A stretch of DNA of 64,000 bases. Source: Aphis gossypii. Its lineage: Eukaryota > Arthropoda > Insecta > Hemiptera > Aphididae. Where the stretch lies: the NCBI RefSeq assembly GCF_020184175.1, contig NW_026083102.1:32548-96547 (forward strand), written 5' to 3'. The notes beneath the pieces were generated by a model. That model was not told the origin of the DNA. It was given only the letters and a program-made list of their open reading frames with translations, and did no database searches. Positions 42,346 through 54,492 of the stretch are shown piece after piece. The translations under genes were made by a program, and so were the position numbers. Every line of letters begins with the position of its first letter. The stretch's first letter is position 1.

Positions 42346-44181
42346 TATACTACTAATAAACCATTCGGTGACATAAATGTAGTAGTGTTTGGCGATTTCT
42401 TTCAATTAGCACCGGTATTAGCAACACCATTGTACGATAGTTTTGAAGAAATATTGTCTAAATTTCCAAGTGCTGTAGAAATGTTATCGATTAAATCTAT
42501 TTGGGAAACATTCAAGTTTTATGAGTTGACTGAAATAATGCGCCAAAAAGATGACAAACAATTTGCAATAATGTTAACAAAGTTGGCCAGAGGACAGTTG
42601 GAGGAAGCTGATGTAAAATATTTCCAAAATCTTATAACCCACCTAGACATTACTTTTCAACCACAAGTAATGCATCTTTGGGCTACTAATAACGAAGTCG
42701 ATGAAATGAACAAGAGAGTGCTTAACTCTATGAATCAAGTTAGTTTCATATCCGAAGCCATTGATACGTCTGCGAAACGATCGGATATTGAATCTGCCAA
42801 GAAACTGCCACGACAAAAGACTATGGGTTTAGCTTTAAGATTAGTTTTAAAAGAAACAGCTAAATACATGGTGATAGCTAAAATTTCGACCGAAGACGGC
42901 ATAGTGAACGGTGCAATCGGAGAACTCATGCAAATAAACAAAGGACAGACTGCAGGAGGTAAAGAAGTTGCAAAAAGGGTTTGGATCAAGTTTGATGAGC
43001 CAGAGGTGGGGTCACTAACCAGACAGAAGATAAGAGACAAACTTAAACCCGAAGGCGAACACACAGATGATATGTGCAAGTGGACACCAATTGAAATCAT
43101 AAAATTAGAATTTCAACTCGGTAATGCAGAGCACCATAAAGTAACTAGAATGCAATTGCCCTTAGTAGAAGCTTTGGCATTGACGGTACACAAAAGTCAA
43201 GGTGCCACATATCAATCTGTAGCATTTCATATACCTCAAAAACTCTTGAAGTGCAATATGTTATATGTAGGATGTAGTCGAGCAACTTCGGCTCAAGGTT
43301 TGCGTATAGACTACTTTCCTGCAAAGCCACCAAAACCTTCTGCAAAAGTTGAACATGAAATGTGCAGACTTAGGACACCAAGTTGTGCTCTTATTCCGCG
43401 CTTTTCTAGAATTGTGACACACAACATGCCACTTTCCTGCATGTCACACAATATAAGGTCTTTAAAGAAATATGAAGCTCATATTAATGCGGATATCGTT
43501 CTTTTACAATCTAAAATAATGTTCTGCCAACAAACTGGTTCAAAATCAACTGACACATATACCATTAAGAACCATACTGAATGCTGTAGAATAGACAGTA
43601 TACATGCAAATGGTAAAAGTGGTTCTATTTGTTTTGTTGGAGTATCCATTAATCATAAAGAAATAACCTGCAGCACAACATTGCTTCAAGATCAAAAGAA
43701 AAACACACACTTAGAAGCCATTGAAGTTATCATTGAAAATATTACCTATATTGGGATATATTCATCGCCAAATTTTCCTGTACAGAAGCTTTGTGATTTC
43801 ATTGAAACGGTAGCTTCCACTAAAAACAATGTTATCTTTATTGGTGATTTCAATGTAAACTTCAACAAACCGCCAAAACAACTAGTTCAAATATTAAAAC
43901 ATTTCAATTACAAAATATTGGTTGACGGTATTACTACAGATCATGGAACAACCATTGACAATGTCATTACAAATGTTGACATTGCGGCTTTGGTGTACGA
44001 GTCCCTCATAAGTGATCACAGACCTATTTTGGTTATGGACATAGATACTTTCAAGGAAATAGAAAAATATTCTGAGACTGTTGATGACCAAATTGTACAA
44101 GAAGAAGTAAAAAACAATTTTATTAAACCAAACGTTCCTGTAATCGATGGATTTCTGTGGAAAAATCTAAAAATCGATTAA
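42346..44181 (+). CDS. Helentron PIF1-like helicase (C-terminal half) fused to EEP endonuclease
   Basis: Open frame with sequence of its own from about 42346. Helicase motifs: FGDINVVVFGDFFQLAPVLA (Walker B/motif III), YELTEIMRQKDDKQF, LALTVHKSQGATYQSV (motif V) and MLYVGCSRATSAQGLRI (motif VI). From about 43430 an endonuclease/exonuclease/phosphatase domain follows (MSHNIRSLKKYEAHINADIV, VIFIGDFNVNF, LISDHRPILV), with the expected Asn, Asp and His catalytic positions. Helentron proteins use such domains to unwind and nick DNA in rolling-circle-like transposition. The start is not real: upstream frame positions belong to the Polinton hairpin repeats. The stop at 44181 may be caused by a single-base shift, since another frame runs on into the protease. 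Confidence 0.87.
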   Translation, partial: YTTNKPFGDINVVVFGDFFQLAPVLATPLYDSFEEILSKFPSAVEMLSIKSIWETFKFYELTEIMRQKDDKQFAIMLTKLARGQLEEADVKYFQNLITHLDITFQPQVMHLWATNNEVDEMNKRVLNSMNQVSFISEAIDTSAKRSDIESAKKLPRQKTMGLALRLVLKETAKYMVIAKISTEDGIVNGAIGELMQINKGQTAGGKEVAKRVWIKFDEPEVGSLTRQKIRDKLKPEGEHTDDMCKWTPIEIIKLEFQLGNAEHHKVTRMQLPLVEALALTVHKSQGATYQSVAFHIPQKLLKCNMLYVGCSRATSAQGLRIDYFPAKPPKPSAKVEHEMCRLRTPSCALIPRFSRIVTHNMPLSCMSHNIRSLKKYEAHINADIVLLQSKIMFCQQTGSKSTDTYTIKNHTECCRIDSIHANGKSGSICFVGVSINHKEITCSTTLLQDQKKNTHLEAIEVIIENITYIGIYSSPNFPVQKLCDFIETVASTKNNVIFIGDFNVNFNKPPKQLVQILKHFNYKILVDGITTDHGTTIDNVITNVDIAALVYESLISDHRPILVMDIDTFKEIEKYSETVDDQIVQEEVKNNFIKPNVPVIDGFLWKNLKID

Positions 44182-44184
44182 ATC

Positions 44185-44814
44185 AACTAAGGTCCTGAAT
44201 AATAATAACTTGGACGATATTGAGTTCATACAGGTTGATAGTGACACTATTTTGGTTCCAGAAACTAAAAATAAATCAACCAAAATAGTTGATTATAATA
44301 TCATAATTAATGATATTCAATTTATTCAGGTCAATAGTAATACTCTCAAAGTTCCAGAAAATTGCAACATAAGGTCAGATTCATTATTAGAAACAATAAG
44401 TGATAATGCAACTGTGTCAAAAAATCCAAAAACAATAAAAATATCAAGTATTAAGAATAAAGTTGACATAACATCAAGTAGTATATTTTGTGGCTTTACT
44501 AACATTGATGGTGTATCATGTTATGCTAATTCTGTCATACAGGTTCTTTTTAATTGCCAATCTCTTGTAAATGAAATTCGCAATAATCAACTCGGACCAA
44601 CACTTCAACATAGCTTACACGAATATACAAGTAACAGTGGGTCATGTGATACTCGAACAATCAGAGAATATTTGGACAACGAGACAATATTATATACTCT
44701 GCAACAGCAACAAGATTGTATAGAATTTTTAGAAGCACTTATGGACCGTAGTAGACCTACATTTGAATCTTTATTTGGATTTCAAGAATTGTATACCATT
44801 CGTTGCAATACTTG
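44185..44814 (+). CDS. Ubiquitin-specific protease domain, N-terminal half (Cys box), in Helentron
   Basis: The frame begins with two 20-residue repeats (DDIEFIQVDSDTILVPE and NDIQFIQVNSNTLKVPE) and a linker. The USP Cys box follows, FCGFTNIDGVSCYANSVIQV near 44488, where the Cys of SCYANS is the expected nucleophile. A QQQDCIEFLEALMD box lies near 44703, and YTIRCNTC, the first half of a zinc-binding pair, is at the insertion point. The sequence is cut at 44814 by the solo LTR and resumes at 58109/58114. The upstream helicase-endonuclease frame overlaps it with one base shift, so one large polyprotein is plausible. USPs cleave ubiquitin from proteins. Confidence 0.82.
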
Positions 44815-44967
44815 TGTTCGCGCCAAACATAGTGCTTATCGCTTATGCGCGACGATGACACCGTTTTAATTGTTTTTTCCTCTCCATACTCCACTCCGTC
44901 TTCTACGTGTTCATTAAGAGGACGCCACATCAAAATATTTACACAAAAAATTTCTTTTAAAAACACG

Positions 44968-45280
44968 TTTGCGCGTTCCAAGAATATGGGTTACTGAGTG
45001 GTTTTATTGTAAAAACACCTATGAACAAAATTGTAGAGGAGATACAAATCTGGTTCCGTAAGAAGCCCAAATTTTAATTTTTTAATTTTTAAGTCCTAAA
45101 AATAACTGTCGAAAAAAGGTAAAAAATGGCATTATGAAACATGAAATATCTTTCACAAAATTTACAGATATCAAGAATCGGACTTCTTACAGAACCAGAT
45201 TTGTATCTCCTCTACAATTTTATTTATAGGTGTTTTTACAATAAAACCACTCAGTAACCCATATTCTTGGAACGCGCAAA
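44968..45280. repeat. Palindromic fold-back (MITE-like) near the Kolobok left end
   Basis: About 95 bases starting TTTGCGCGTTCCAAGAATAT are repeated in inverse at 45183-45280, with a 120-bp centre. No target duplication is clear. It may be an internal inverted repeat of the host element or a separate MITE. Confidence 0.75.
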
Positions 45281-46299
45281 GTATGTTTTATAAGAAAACC
45301 GCGGAAAATTACAGCCGACTGCCGGGCGACTGGTGCTGCCTAAATTATATTACGGCAGTGTTCGATAACGTTTGATACCCCCCGACCCGCAATAACAACC
45401 GTATCCATATTCCTAACCGGTTATTGTCAAGAAGCACTCCGCTGTAAATAATAATATGATAATCCATTCAAACTCGGCGGTATGAAAATAATATTATTTT
45501 ATTCCCGACCATTTCTGTTTGATTTCTATCGCATAGAGACGAAGATTTTGGTGAAAATTATCCGCTTTTGACAATTTTTTTTTTTTAACTCGTTTGAATA
45601 AAGAAGAATGATGCATGTTAGAGTGTACTTAAAAACTGTTAAAACATCAGCTATTTTAGGTGAAAAAATAATTATATTATAATATAAAGTTTATTTTTTT
45701 GCATGATATAGGAACATTATACAATGATTGAAAATCGACTTTAATTGACACAAAACATTAATAAAACAATAATATACAAATGTACCATGTACTAGGTATT
45801 ACGCATTAAAAATTAAACAATCAAAATTTGATTATATTTTAATTACTATAATATAGTACAATTACACTTAATATAACAATAACAAATATAAACATATTTA
45901 CATTATTTATAATACAACTCATTATTATTTAATAATGTCTTACTGATAATGTAAATGATTATTAAAAGATTATAATATATTGTTACAACAATAAATTAAA
46001 AATTAGTTTTTAACATATTAATTATATTATTATTATACAGCTGTTTTGTTTTTTACTTTATAATGTAAATAATAATTAATAATTATTAGAACCAGAAGAT
46101 TATATTATATTATATCGTTACAAAATTAAAAATTAATTTTTAAACATATTTATTACTTATGAATTATTATAAAACTTATTTATTTTACTTAATAGTGTAT
46201 AAAATTATCAGAAAGTTAAATGAATTGCAACAAAAAAAAAAAAACCTATCAAATTTAATAAAATTGGTAATAAATAATAAAACGAATACAGTAATACAT
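45281..46299. other. AT-rich stretch without a gene
   Basis: A short GC-rich part (45300-45440, GACTGCCGGGCGACTGGTGC) is followed by 850 bp of AT-rich DNA with scattered ATTATTA motifs. I see no ORF or repeat of note. Confidence 0.4.
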
Positions 46300-48116
46300 T
46301 ATACTTGTGAAGCACAGGGACGATAACCGAGTTCTATATCATTTTCCACGGATGATTTCCTTTTTACATTTTTAAAATACTTAAAAATACAATATATTAT
46401 TAATATAAATACAATTAATATTAAGTATTTATTTGCATAAACGAAGTCATATGTTTTATCCATAATAACAGATAATTATTTGTCTTGTTGGTCTAGTTGT
46501 AAGTTTATTCGGTTGAAAGCATCTTTATTAAATTTGAGATTCTTTATTTCATTTAGGTGAATTGGTTTTGGGTATGATTGGTGTACAGAGATATTACAAC
46601 AAGAATCATTTAAAAGGGATAATTCAATTGGTATAGTGACTGGAAGTGATGTTTCTAAAGATTGTTCTGTTCTAAGAACGCCTTTCGCAGTAAAAGCAAA
46701 ACAACCAGATTTTAAGTATAATTTACCAGAATTTTGAATTTTAATTTTAAAATTTTTAGTTTGCTTGTTACAAATTATTGTGATGGTCGTTGGTTTTTCA
46801 CACACAAAGTACCAATTATTTTTAAAAATGATGGATACCACATTTCTTTTTTGAATTCTGTAATAAAAGTTTCACATAGTGATGGTCTACTTACTGAGTT
46901 CTTTAGTAGTTCTGTTACACAGATGGGATCCGTCTCACCGTTGTGTATCATTTCATTAAAAGTGCATACAAATATATTAGCAACTACTATACAGTTTTTG
47001 ATATTAGGCCATTGAAAATATTTTGTAACCATTTCGTCCGCTAATAAATACATCGGGCTTTCAGTCATGTGTAGAAATTGACCGTATTCATTAATTGGGA
47101 CGTAAATAGGTAAAATATGATATAAGTTGAAATTATCGATAATACATAGTGGAATTTTCATTGAAAATATTAATTTATCATTTATAAAATGTAGTTCGAC
47201 ACTCATTATTTTGAATATTTGATGAATATTTTCTAAATCGAATTTTACTGGCATTTTTAAATCATCGGGAAGAATATTTTCAATACTTTTTATTTCCGAT
47301 AAAATTTGATTAGGCGTCATTACAAAAGCATCTACTTTATTAATGTGTGCATTGGATATCATTCTCTGTATTCTAGTTATAAACATTTCTAACTCAAACA
47401 TATTATTTTCAATCAAATATACTAATTCAATATCAAACATTTCTTTTTTTGCTTCAGATAGTTCATTACTAAACTTATTTAAATTTGTTTCTACCTTTTT
47501 CATATTGAAATCAAATAAAATTTTATTTTCATTGAATGATGTAATTGTGTCATTTAAGTTACTAATTGTACTTCTCAAAATCGATACTTGATCGTGAACA
47601 ATTCTTAACATTTTATTTTGATCTTTCTCCATATTATTTATGGTGCTATCATATCTTCGAACGTCGTCGGCATCGGCAATACCAAACATCCATTGTAGTG
47701 CCGAACCTCCGGATTCGAAAGACCTTTTAACTCTTTTATCGTGTTCAGCTAATTGTCTAAGTACTATAATTTCCTTTCCTAACTCAAGTATTTGTTTTTT
47801 TAATCGAAGTACAGATATGAAAGTTATATTACTAATTTTCATACGTTTTAATTGATTTTAACATTGATTTATTAATATCTAAACTATTATCTAAGTATCT
47901 TAAATCTAAATACGTATTAATAGTCCAACTACTTTTACATAATTTAGCTTTACCTACAATCTCATATTGTAATCCCGGGCTGTCATTGGTTGACTTCAGT
48001 TTGTAAAATTCGTCATCTGCATTTTGAAATGAAGTTTCCCAAGTAGAATGTGGACAGATGAGAAGTATCTGCAGCAGTATGGTATAATTATAGCATATCC
48101 TTGTCCAAAAATCCAT
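46300..48116 (-). pseudogene. env: Baculovirus F-like / errantivirus envelope gene inside a DNA transposon
   Basis: From the ATG at 48116 a hydrophobic leader (YTILLQILLIC) is followed, after one shift near 47840, by a 355-codon open frame. That frame has a furin-type site DKRVKR near 47720, a fusion-peptide-like FESGGSALQWMFGIADADD and long heptad-rich helices. A cysteine-containing ectodomain comes next. After a second shift near 46780 the frame reaches a membrane span near 46437-46395 (YLILIVFILIIYCIF) with a basic tail. The layout equals errantivirus and baculovirus F envelopes, about 600 residues. No gag, pol, LTR or primer site lies nearby; the gene sits within the TTAA-flanked element on the opposite strand to the transposase. 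Only two frame breaks are evident. Confidence 0.8.
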
Positions 48117-48263
48117 TTTTGTTTATTTTTTTTTTGTTTTGACTTATGTTACAACGCAGCTTATCTAATTGAATATTTAAGATGTATAATTAATAAAATC
48201 AAAAGTTATAGTTATATACAGGTACATCACGATTACATAAGATTCACAGTGCAGAACCTGCTC

Positions 48264-48771
48264 CAGTCTTCTAAAGATACTTTTTAAATGTATTCAAATA
48301 CAGATACAGATACTTATTTTGAAAAGTATTTAAAACAAGTATTTGATATACTCAGTAAAAAATTATTTGAGGACGAATTTAAAAACTTTAAAAAAGTATT
48401 TGTGGATACTTTCAAATACCTACTTTCATTTTTTTCTAAATAATTTTTTTTACCTTATAAATCAACAGCACCGACCGATTTAAATTTTAAGTTTATTTTA
48501 TAAACCATATTGCACTGTATCATTTGGTGTAACTATAAAAATATACACATTTTATTTTTTTGTCGAAGTACCTATTAGAATTTACGGTTGAATATATTCA
48601 GAGTAAAAAAAATAAAAAACCACAAAAAATTTTTTTACCCGCGATTAAAATTTAAACTAAAATAGAAAAAATATTATATAAACTTAGACGAATAAGTATT
48701 TGAAAATAATTATTTGAGTAAGCACTTAAATAATATTTGAATACTTTTACATGAAGTACTTTACAAGACTG
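48264..48771. repeat. hAT-type MITE-like repeat
   Basis: The left end CAGTCTTCTAAAGATACTT and the inverse right end CAGTCTTGTAAAGTACTTCA pair imperfectly. The interior is rich in AAGTATTTGAA motifs in both orientations, a look common to hAT non-autonomous elements. No clean 8-bp target duplication was found. Confidence 0.45.
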
Positions 48772-49464
48772 ACTATACCTAGCTCCATAACCATAAAAAC
48801 AAAATATGTAAATAAATATTTCTTACCTTTCTTAAAATATCAGTTTTCTTAGCTTCTGTATTGATTCTTGAATTAAACTATAAATTTTAATAATATACAA
48901 CAATGTCAAATAGCTGACTGAACCACTTGTAATCTTGTGACAAAATACCTATATTCAATTGATGGAATGACTTAAATGTTGGAATTTATTGCCTAGTAGA
49001 TAACAATAATGTTACTTTAATTTTATTAATAAATGGAGATATTTTTAATAATATTATTTATTTATTTAATATTATTATTATACAGTTAATTTAGTATTAT
49101 TATAAGCAATTATAATTATAACAACTAATTATATTATGTACAATTTTAATGATGTATAATGATTTATAATATGCATGGTGCATGGTCTATAATTGGTCTA
49201 TAATTGTCTATAACAATGTAAAGGAGAATTAAAATCTTAGTCATGATATATTGATATTATGTTGTGTATTATAATCGAAGATTAAATTTGAAATTCGTCA
49301 ATAGTTCAATATAATGATCTATTTGTTGAAATAATTCATAGCCAGCCGATATTTATTCATGAACATTGTGTCAGAAAGAAAATAGTTCTTGTACTATTAG
49401 TTATTAAATTATAACGTTTACAATATCATCATAGCTCAAACATTATTTTGTTTTTATACTGAAT
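48772..49464. other. AT-rich spacer
   Basis: Repeated ATTATTATTA and TATAATTGTCTATAA motifs; no gene seen. It may hold the transposase promoter. Confidence 0.4.
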
Positions 49465-50330
49465 ATGTTTAAATATCAAAGTGAATCAAAAAATTCAAAG
49501 AATGTTAAAATTTATTTTTTACCGAATCGTTTTCGTATCAACTTGAAAGAAGCAATACAAATACTTAAAAAACCATTTTTAACTGAAAGCATTGAATGTA
49601 CACAACTTGAGCCACAACCAGGTAAGTGGTACATATATATTGAATATGATGAATCGAAAAAATTACAGATGGCATTGAGTGGGAAGCGACAGGTACTACT
49701 CTGTTACCTAATGAGAAAAATCCCATGGTAATAGCTAAATATTTTTCATCTAAAATATGTTAAAAAGTGTATTCAAACTAATAAAAAATAATAAATATGA
49801 CACTTCACTGGTGAATTATACGAATGATGTATTACCACTGGACTTGCCGAATGATAAATTAAAAAATTAAATCACGCGTTTCAAAAAAAAGGTCTATCAA
49901 AACAATAATGAAAGACCGCATTGAGAAAATGAAATAAAGAATGTTCAACTCAAAATAATGATTCGTAAGCTAAATAAAATACTCCTAATTTTTATAAACA
50001 TTTTAATAAATTTATGTTTATAAACAGTTTTAACGAGAAAAAGAACAATTTGCCATCTACGGCAGCACAATTTATGGTAGAAGATATTGAAAACTCGTAA
50101 GTTTATTCGTAACAATTATTATTGTATTAAATAAACGTTTTTGAGTGGTGCAAACTGTTACCATGAAAGAATAAAATTACAATTAAATGTACACTTTTAA
50201 AAAATAATTAATTTTTAGAAATGAAATTTCGAGTACAGCTGATAACAATTCTAATAATGTGAACATTGATTTAAATTTAAATTCAACCTTTTTTGAAGAT
50301 AATTCGTATACAATAAAAATTAAATACTTA
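49465..50330 (+). CDS. Possible 5' exons of the Kolobok-like protein
   Basis: An ORF from 49465 (MFKYQSESKNSKNVKIYFLP) has an ordered-looking region RFRINLKEAIQILKKPF and, in a shifted frame near 49668, GIEWEATGTTLLPNEKN. Weak exon-like pieces follow near 50025-50100 and 50221-50310 (ISSTADNNSNNVNIDLNLNS), ending at GT sites. No known domain is visible. These may be first exons of the transposase gene or a separate small gene. Confidence 0.35.
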
Positions 50331-51245
50331 AATTAATATTTTATTCTACTTATTTTTTAATCTAATTCTAATATTGACATCATATGCACATGCTGCATTA
50401 TTTAATTTTGTAAATCAAGTTTTGAAACAGTAAAAGTGCTTCAATTTTAGGAATAGTTTTTGGTAGAAAATCGTATTGAGTTGGTACTTTGGGGGGTCAA
50501 AAGTGAAAAAATGTATTACAGTTTTCAAAAATATTGATTTCTTTAATATGCTGTAACTCAAAAACGATTTTTTGTAAATTCTAAATACTTGACATTTTTA
50601 TAAAATGATTATATTAGCGTTATATTTTATACACAGTTAAATTTTCACATCATTTTGATTTATTTTATTTAATCTAATGTATATATTATGTATTTTATTT
50701 AAAAAATGTTAACATAATATGCCCACGGGCTCCAGAAATAGGTAATAAAGTATTTTTATTTTACACACTAAATATTAAAGAATCAATTTTATTTATTTTG
50801 TTAAATTAACTTTAGCTGCAGTTTGAACTTTGATGTAACGCCAAGTAGCATTAGCTCATTTGCTCCTATCTCTAACATTACACCTGCAATGATTGCAAAA
50901 CCTTTATATCTGTAAAAAAAAGTCAAATTGGAATTTCTGAACATAGCGTAACAGATATAATGAATCATAGTTTGTGCGAAGAACTGCATTGTTCAACTTC
51001 AACTTCAACTGCTAATGAAGAATCTATAAATTCCGAGTAAAATAAATTGTTTATACATAATACTATATACCTATTAGAGAGCCGTGTGTTTTCTGATTTA
51101 AGGAAGACTTTATTTTAGATTAAAAATTAAATAACCTTATCCTACTTTCCTAACTTATTCCCTAAATCACTACACACGGTATACCTACATTAGAAAAAAA
51201 TTAAAACATTATATGAAATATTGTTTATTATTTTTTATTTTTATA
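50331..51245. other. AT-rich region, mostly intronic or unassigned
   Basis: About 900 bp. A possible short exon near 50905-51040 (QIGISEHSVTDIMNHSLCEE, then a Ser/Thr-rich piece) lies between AG and GT sites. Otherwise AT-rich with no recognisable gene. Confidence 0.3.
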
Positions 51246-53055
51246 GATGTCTTGAAGGTAGGCGAATCGTAGACATAAGGCATTTATTTGATCAAATACA
51301 AAAAATCCGACATAAGCCATTCGAGTGCTCGTTTTTAGACATGGAATTTTTATCCGAAACACGTAAAGGGTACATGTCTATTTTTTCATTCCGATGTAAA
51401 ATGTGTAATGCTATTTCTACTATAACATCAGAAAATAGTAATGTATATTTGACCATTAATAAAGCAATAGTAAATGGCAGCTTGGCAATAGGTATTTACA
51501 GTTTTAGTTATTTATTTATAATGTTTCTTAGTGTTCATATTTTGTAATAATTTATTTAAAAAAATTATATAAATAATATAATAATTAATATAGGAATAGG
51601 GCACACGCAACTCTCCGAATTATCTTCTTCGATTGAACTTCCATCTCTCTCTTCTACATCATACCTGCATAATCTATCTGTTGTAAGTAATTCAGTAAAT
51701 GATGCTGCAATCGAAGAAATGATAAAAGCTGGAGACGAAGAAAGACAATTAGCAATTAAAAATGGAAATGTAGATGAATGCGGTGTACCAATGTGTACAG
51801 TTATAGCTGATGGTCAGTGGTCAAAAAGATCTTACAAAACAAAATATAACTCATTTTCTGGAGCAGTAAGAAACATAAAATTTAAAATTATAAAAAGATC
51901 AAAATAATTTAAAATAAAACATGAATTCTTTTTCAGGCGACTATTATTGGATTTAACACTAAAAAAGTGTTATTTGTAGGAATACGTAACAGTTACTGTT
52001 CTGTTTGCCAACGAGCTTTAAATAAAAAATGTGAGGCACCTGTTCACGTTTGTTTTCTTAATTGGAAAAAGTCATCTACAGCTATGGAAGCAGATGGTAT
52101 ATTAGAAGGATTTTCTAATAGTTTAAATATGCACGGGTTAAAATATAATAAACTTATTGGTAAGAAATAAAATATAAAAAGTAGATAAATAGAAACTTTA
52201 AAATAATTGTAATTCGTAAGATCTGAAATATACAAACGAATACTATAACATTGCTAATATTAGTTGTATCGTCACAACTTGAATGCCATAATAATATATT
52301 GATACACATTTATAATAGGTGATGGTGACAGCAGTGTCACAAAAAGATTGAATGAAGTTTTACCTTACGGACCTGGCTTCAAAATTCAAAAAATTGAATG
52401 TAGGAACCACCTTCTGCGTAACTACGGAATGAAATTGACGGCTCTTTCCAAAAAAACTGAGTATCCAGTTGTAATTCGTAAATTCATTACAACACATATT
52501 TTACGTTTTCGTACAGACATAACGAAGGCTATCAAACAACATCGATTGAATGAAAAAACATCAATTCAACAAAAAATAACAGGTAAATATCCTATTTATT
52601 TATTGTATTTATTTATTTATTACGCATTGGGCTATATAATTTATCGAAATTAATTTTTGTTTAAAACAATTTTATCTACACATATTATGTTTTAGATCTC
52701 AGAAAAGATGTTATGAATAGTCCATATCATCGTCTAGGACAACACAACAACTGTGCCCCGTATTTCTGCAAAGGAGCTAAAGTTGGAGAAACCAATTTTG
52801 TACCTGAAGCTGAGAAAACAATTTGATGGCTGATATACGAAATATCGTATACAGATTAGCTGCAAATACAGAGAGCTTGATTGAAAATACAGACAATAAC
52901 CCGTGCGAACAATTCAACAGTCTAATTAATAAGCATATCGGAGGAAAACGCATCAATTTTACGCAGGGAAATAATTATAAAACACGAATAGAAGCTGCAG
53001 TTGTTGCATTTAATTCTAAAATTATATACGCACAGTCCAAAAAAAATTATGTCTA
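51246..53055 (+). CDS. Kolobok/Mutator-like DDE transposase, multi-exon
   Basis: Exons inferred from splice sites: about 51246-51490, 51593-51864, 51937-52160, 52319-52580 and 52695-53055. The first has CLEGRRIVDIRHLFDQI and a Cys pair (RCKMCNAI). The catalytic core shows CTVIADGQWSKRSYKTKYNS (first Asp), a Cys-rich segment (NSYCSVCQRALNKKC), LIGDGDSSVTKRLNEVLPYG (second Asp), ECRNHLLRNY and ENTDNNPCEQFNSLINKHIGG (Glu). One base shift near 52822 splits the last exon. This DGxW...GDGDSS pattern is typical of transposases of TTAA-type Kolobok or Mutator-like-domain families. It precedes the YqaJ frame and may form one protein with it. Confidence 0.72.
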
Positions 53056-53135
53056 AAAGTCCAGGTAAATAAAATAATCTAAATATTATAATTCATACAT
53101 TTACAATGAACAACTTAATAATTTTATTTCAAATA

Positions 53136-53732
53136 GGAATGTTTAGTAAGAAATATGCAACAAATATTAATAGAATTCGGAATAATACTATCATGAGGAG
53201 ACGAAAACTTTTTGATAGTGGAGTTATTCGTAGGAAACAGAAATTTACATCTAGTGCGCCCGATAAATATTACGGTTTAGCTGAGCCGTTAGACGATTTC
53301 CTTATTTTATGTAATGAAGATATGGTGGAGAAAAAAAATGAATTTTTAAAAAAGCTACAGAATGTTGATCGGGTCGAAATTGAAAAATTAACGAGAGACC
53401 AAAGTCAGAGTCAGTTGTGGTTTAAAAGAAAGAAATATACGTTTAACTGCATCGAAATTTGGAGAAGTTTGCAAAATGAGGGACAATACCAGCTGCAAAA
53501 ATAAAGTCCATGGAATACTTTATAAGCCACCTGTAACTTGTAAATCAATGGCTTACGGTATAGAAATGGAACCATTTGCCAGAACTTATTTTGAACAACT
53601 TTTCCAAATACATGTGGAGTTATGTGGACTATTCATTGACCGAGAATATCCTTTTTTGGCTGCAAGTCCAGGTAACACAATCATACAAATTAATAATTAT
53701 GCAGGTATTTATATATATTCAAATTGCATAGG

Positions 53733-53770
<38 letters not shown>

Positions 53771-54492
53771 TTATACACTGTATAGTGTATACAGCGTGTT
53801 AATCATTACAATATATTTACTATTCAGTAATACCTTATACATAATAACAAATTAAATATTGTAACCTGTGTTCAGATGGACTGGTTGGACAAGATATAAT
53901 TTTGGAGATAAAATGTCCATACGCTGCAAAAGATACAACTAGTGCCTTGGAAGCAGTTGAACAAAATTTGGTTTGTATGATAATTTATGACGAATTATAA
54001 TATAAAAATGTAAAACAATATCATTATCTCAGATCAGCACACAATACACATTTATCACAATTTACCTTTATGCACTACTATACTATAATGTTTATATAAA
54101 ATCTAAAATTTGTTTATCATATTAATTTAGTTACCATATTGTTCGGTAAAAGAAAGTATGATATCTCTGAAGAAAGATCACACGTATTATTTTCAAGTAA
54201 TTGGACAAGTTGAACAAATTTTTTTGATGTGGATTTTTGGAATCAAAGGATGGTTAAAAAATTACAATTGTAAGAAATAGAGAAAAATATTATATTTAAT
54301 ATTAATTATACCTACATGTCATTTACCAAAAATTACTTGTAGTTAGGTAAATGGTATTTATTTGTTGTATTTTGTTTTAGATTTTATTTAGAATGTTTAT
54401 TACCGGAAATTGTTGACCCCCTTTATGGTAAAAGATCATTAATTAGTGATATAAGGGAACCAGCTTATATTTTAGAAGCACACAGCCAATAA
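53136..54492 (+). CDS. YqaJ/lambda-type exonuclease domain
   Basis: Exons about 53136-53672, 53876-53970, 54129-54270 and 54379-54492. A basic N-terminal part (NRIRNNTIMRRRKLFDSGVI) leads, after one shift near 53500, to YGIEMEPFARTYFEQLF and YPFLAASP. DGLVGQDIILEIKCPYAA follows across an intron, giving the D...ExK catalytic set, then YYFQVIGQVEQIFLMWIFG, the Y..Q motif of lambda exonuclease-type folds. It ends DIREPAYILEAHSQ at 54492. Viral relatives process double-stranded DNA ends for recombination. In transposons this domain usually accompanies the transposase, possibly fused to it. Confidence 0.8.
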
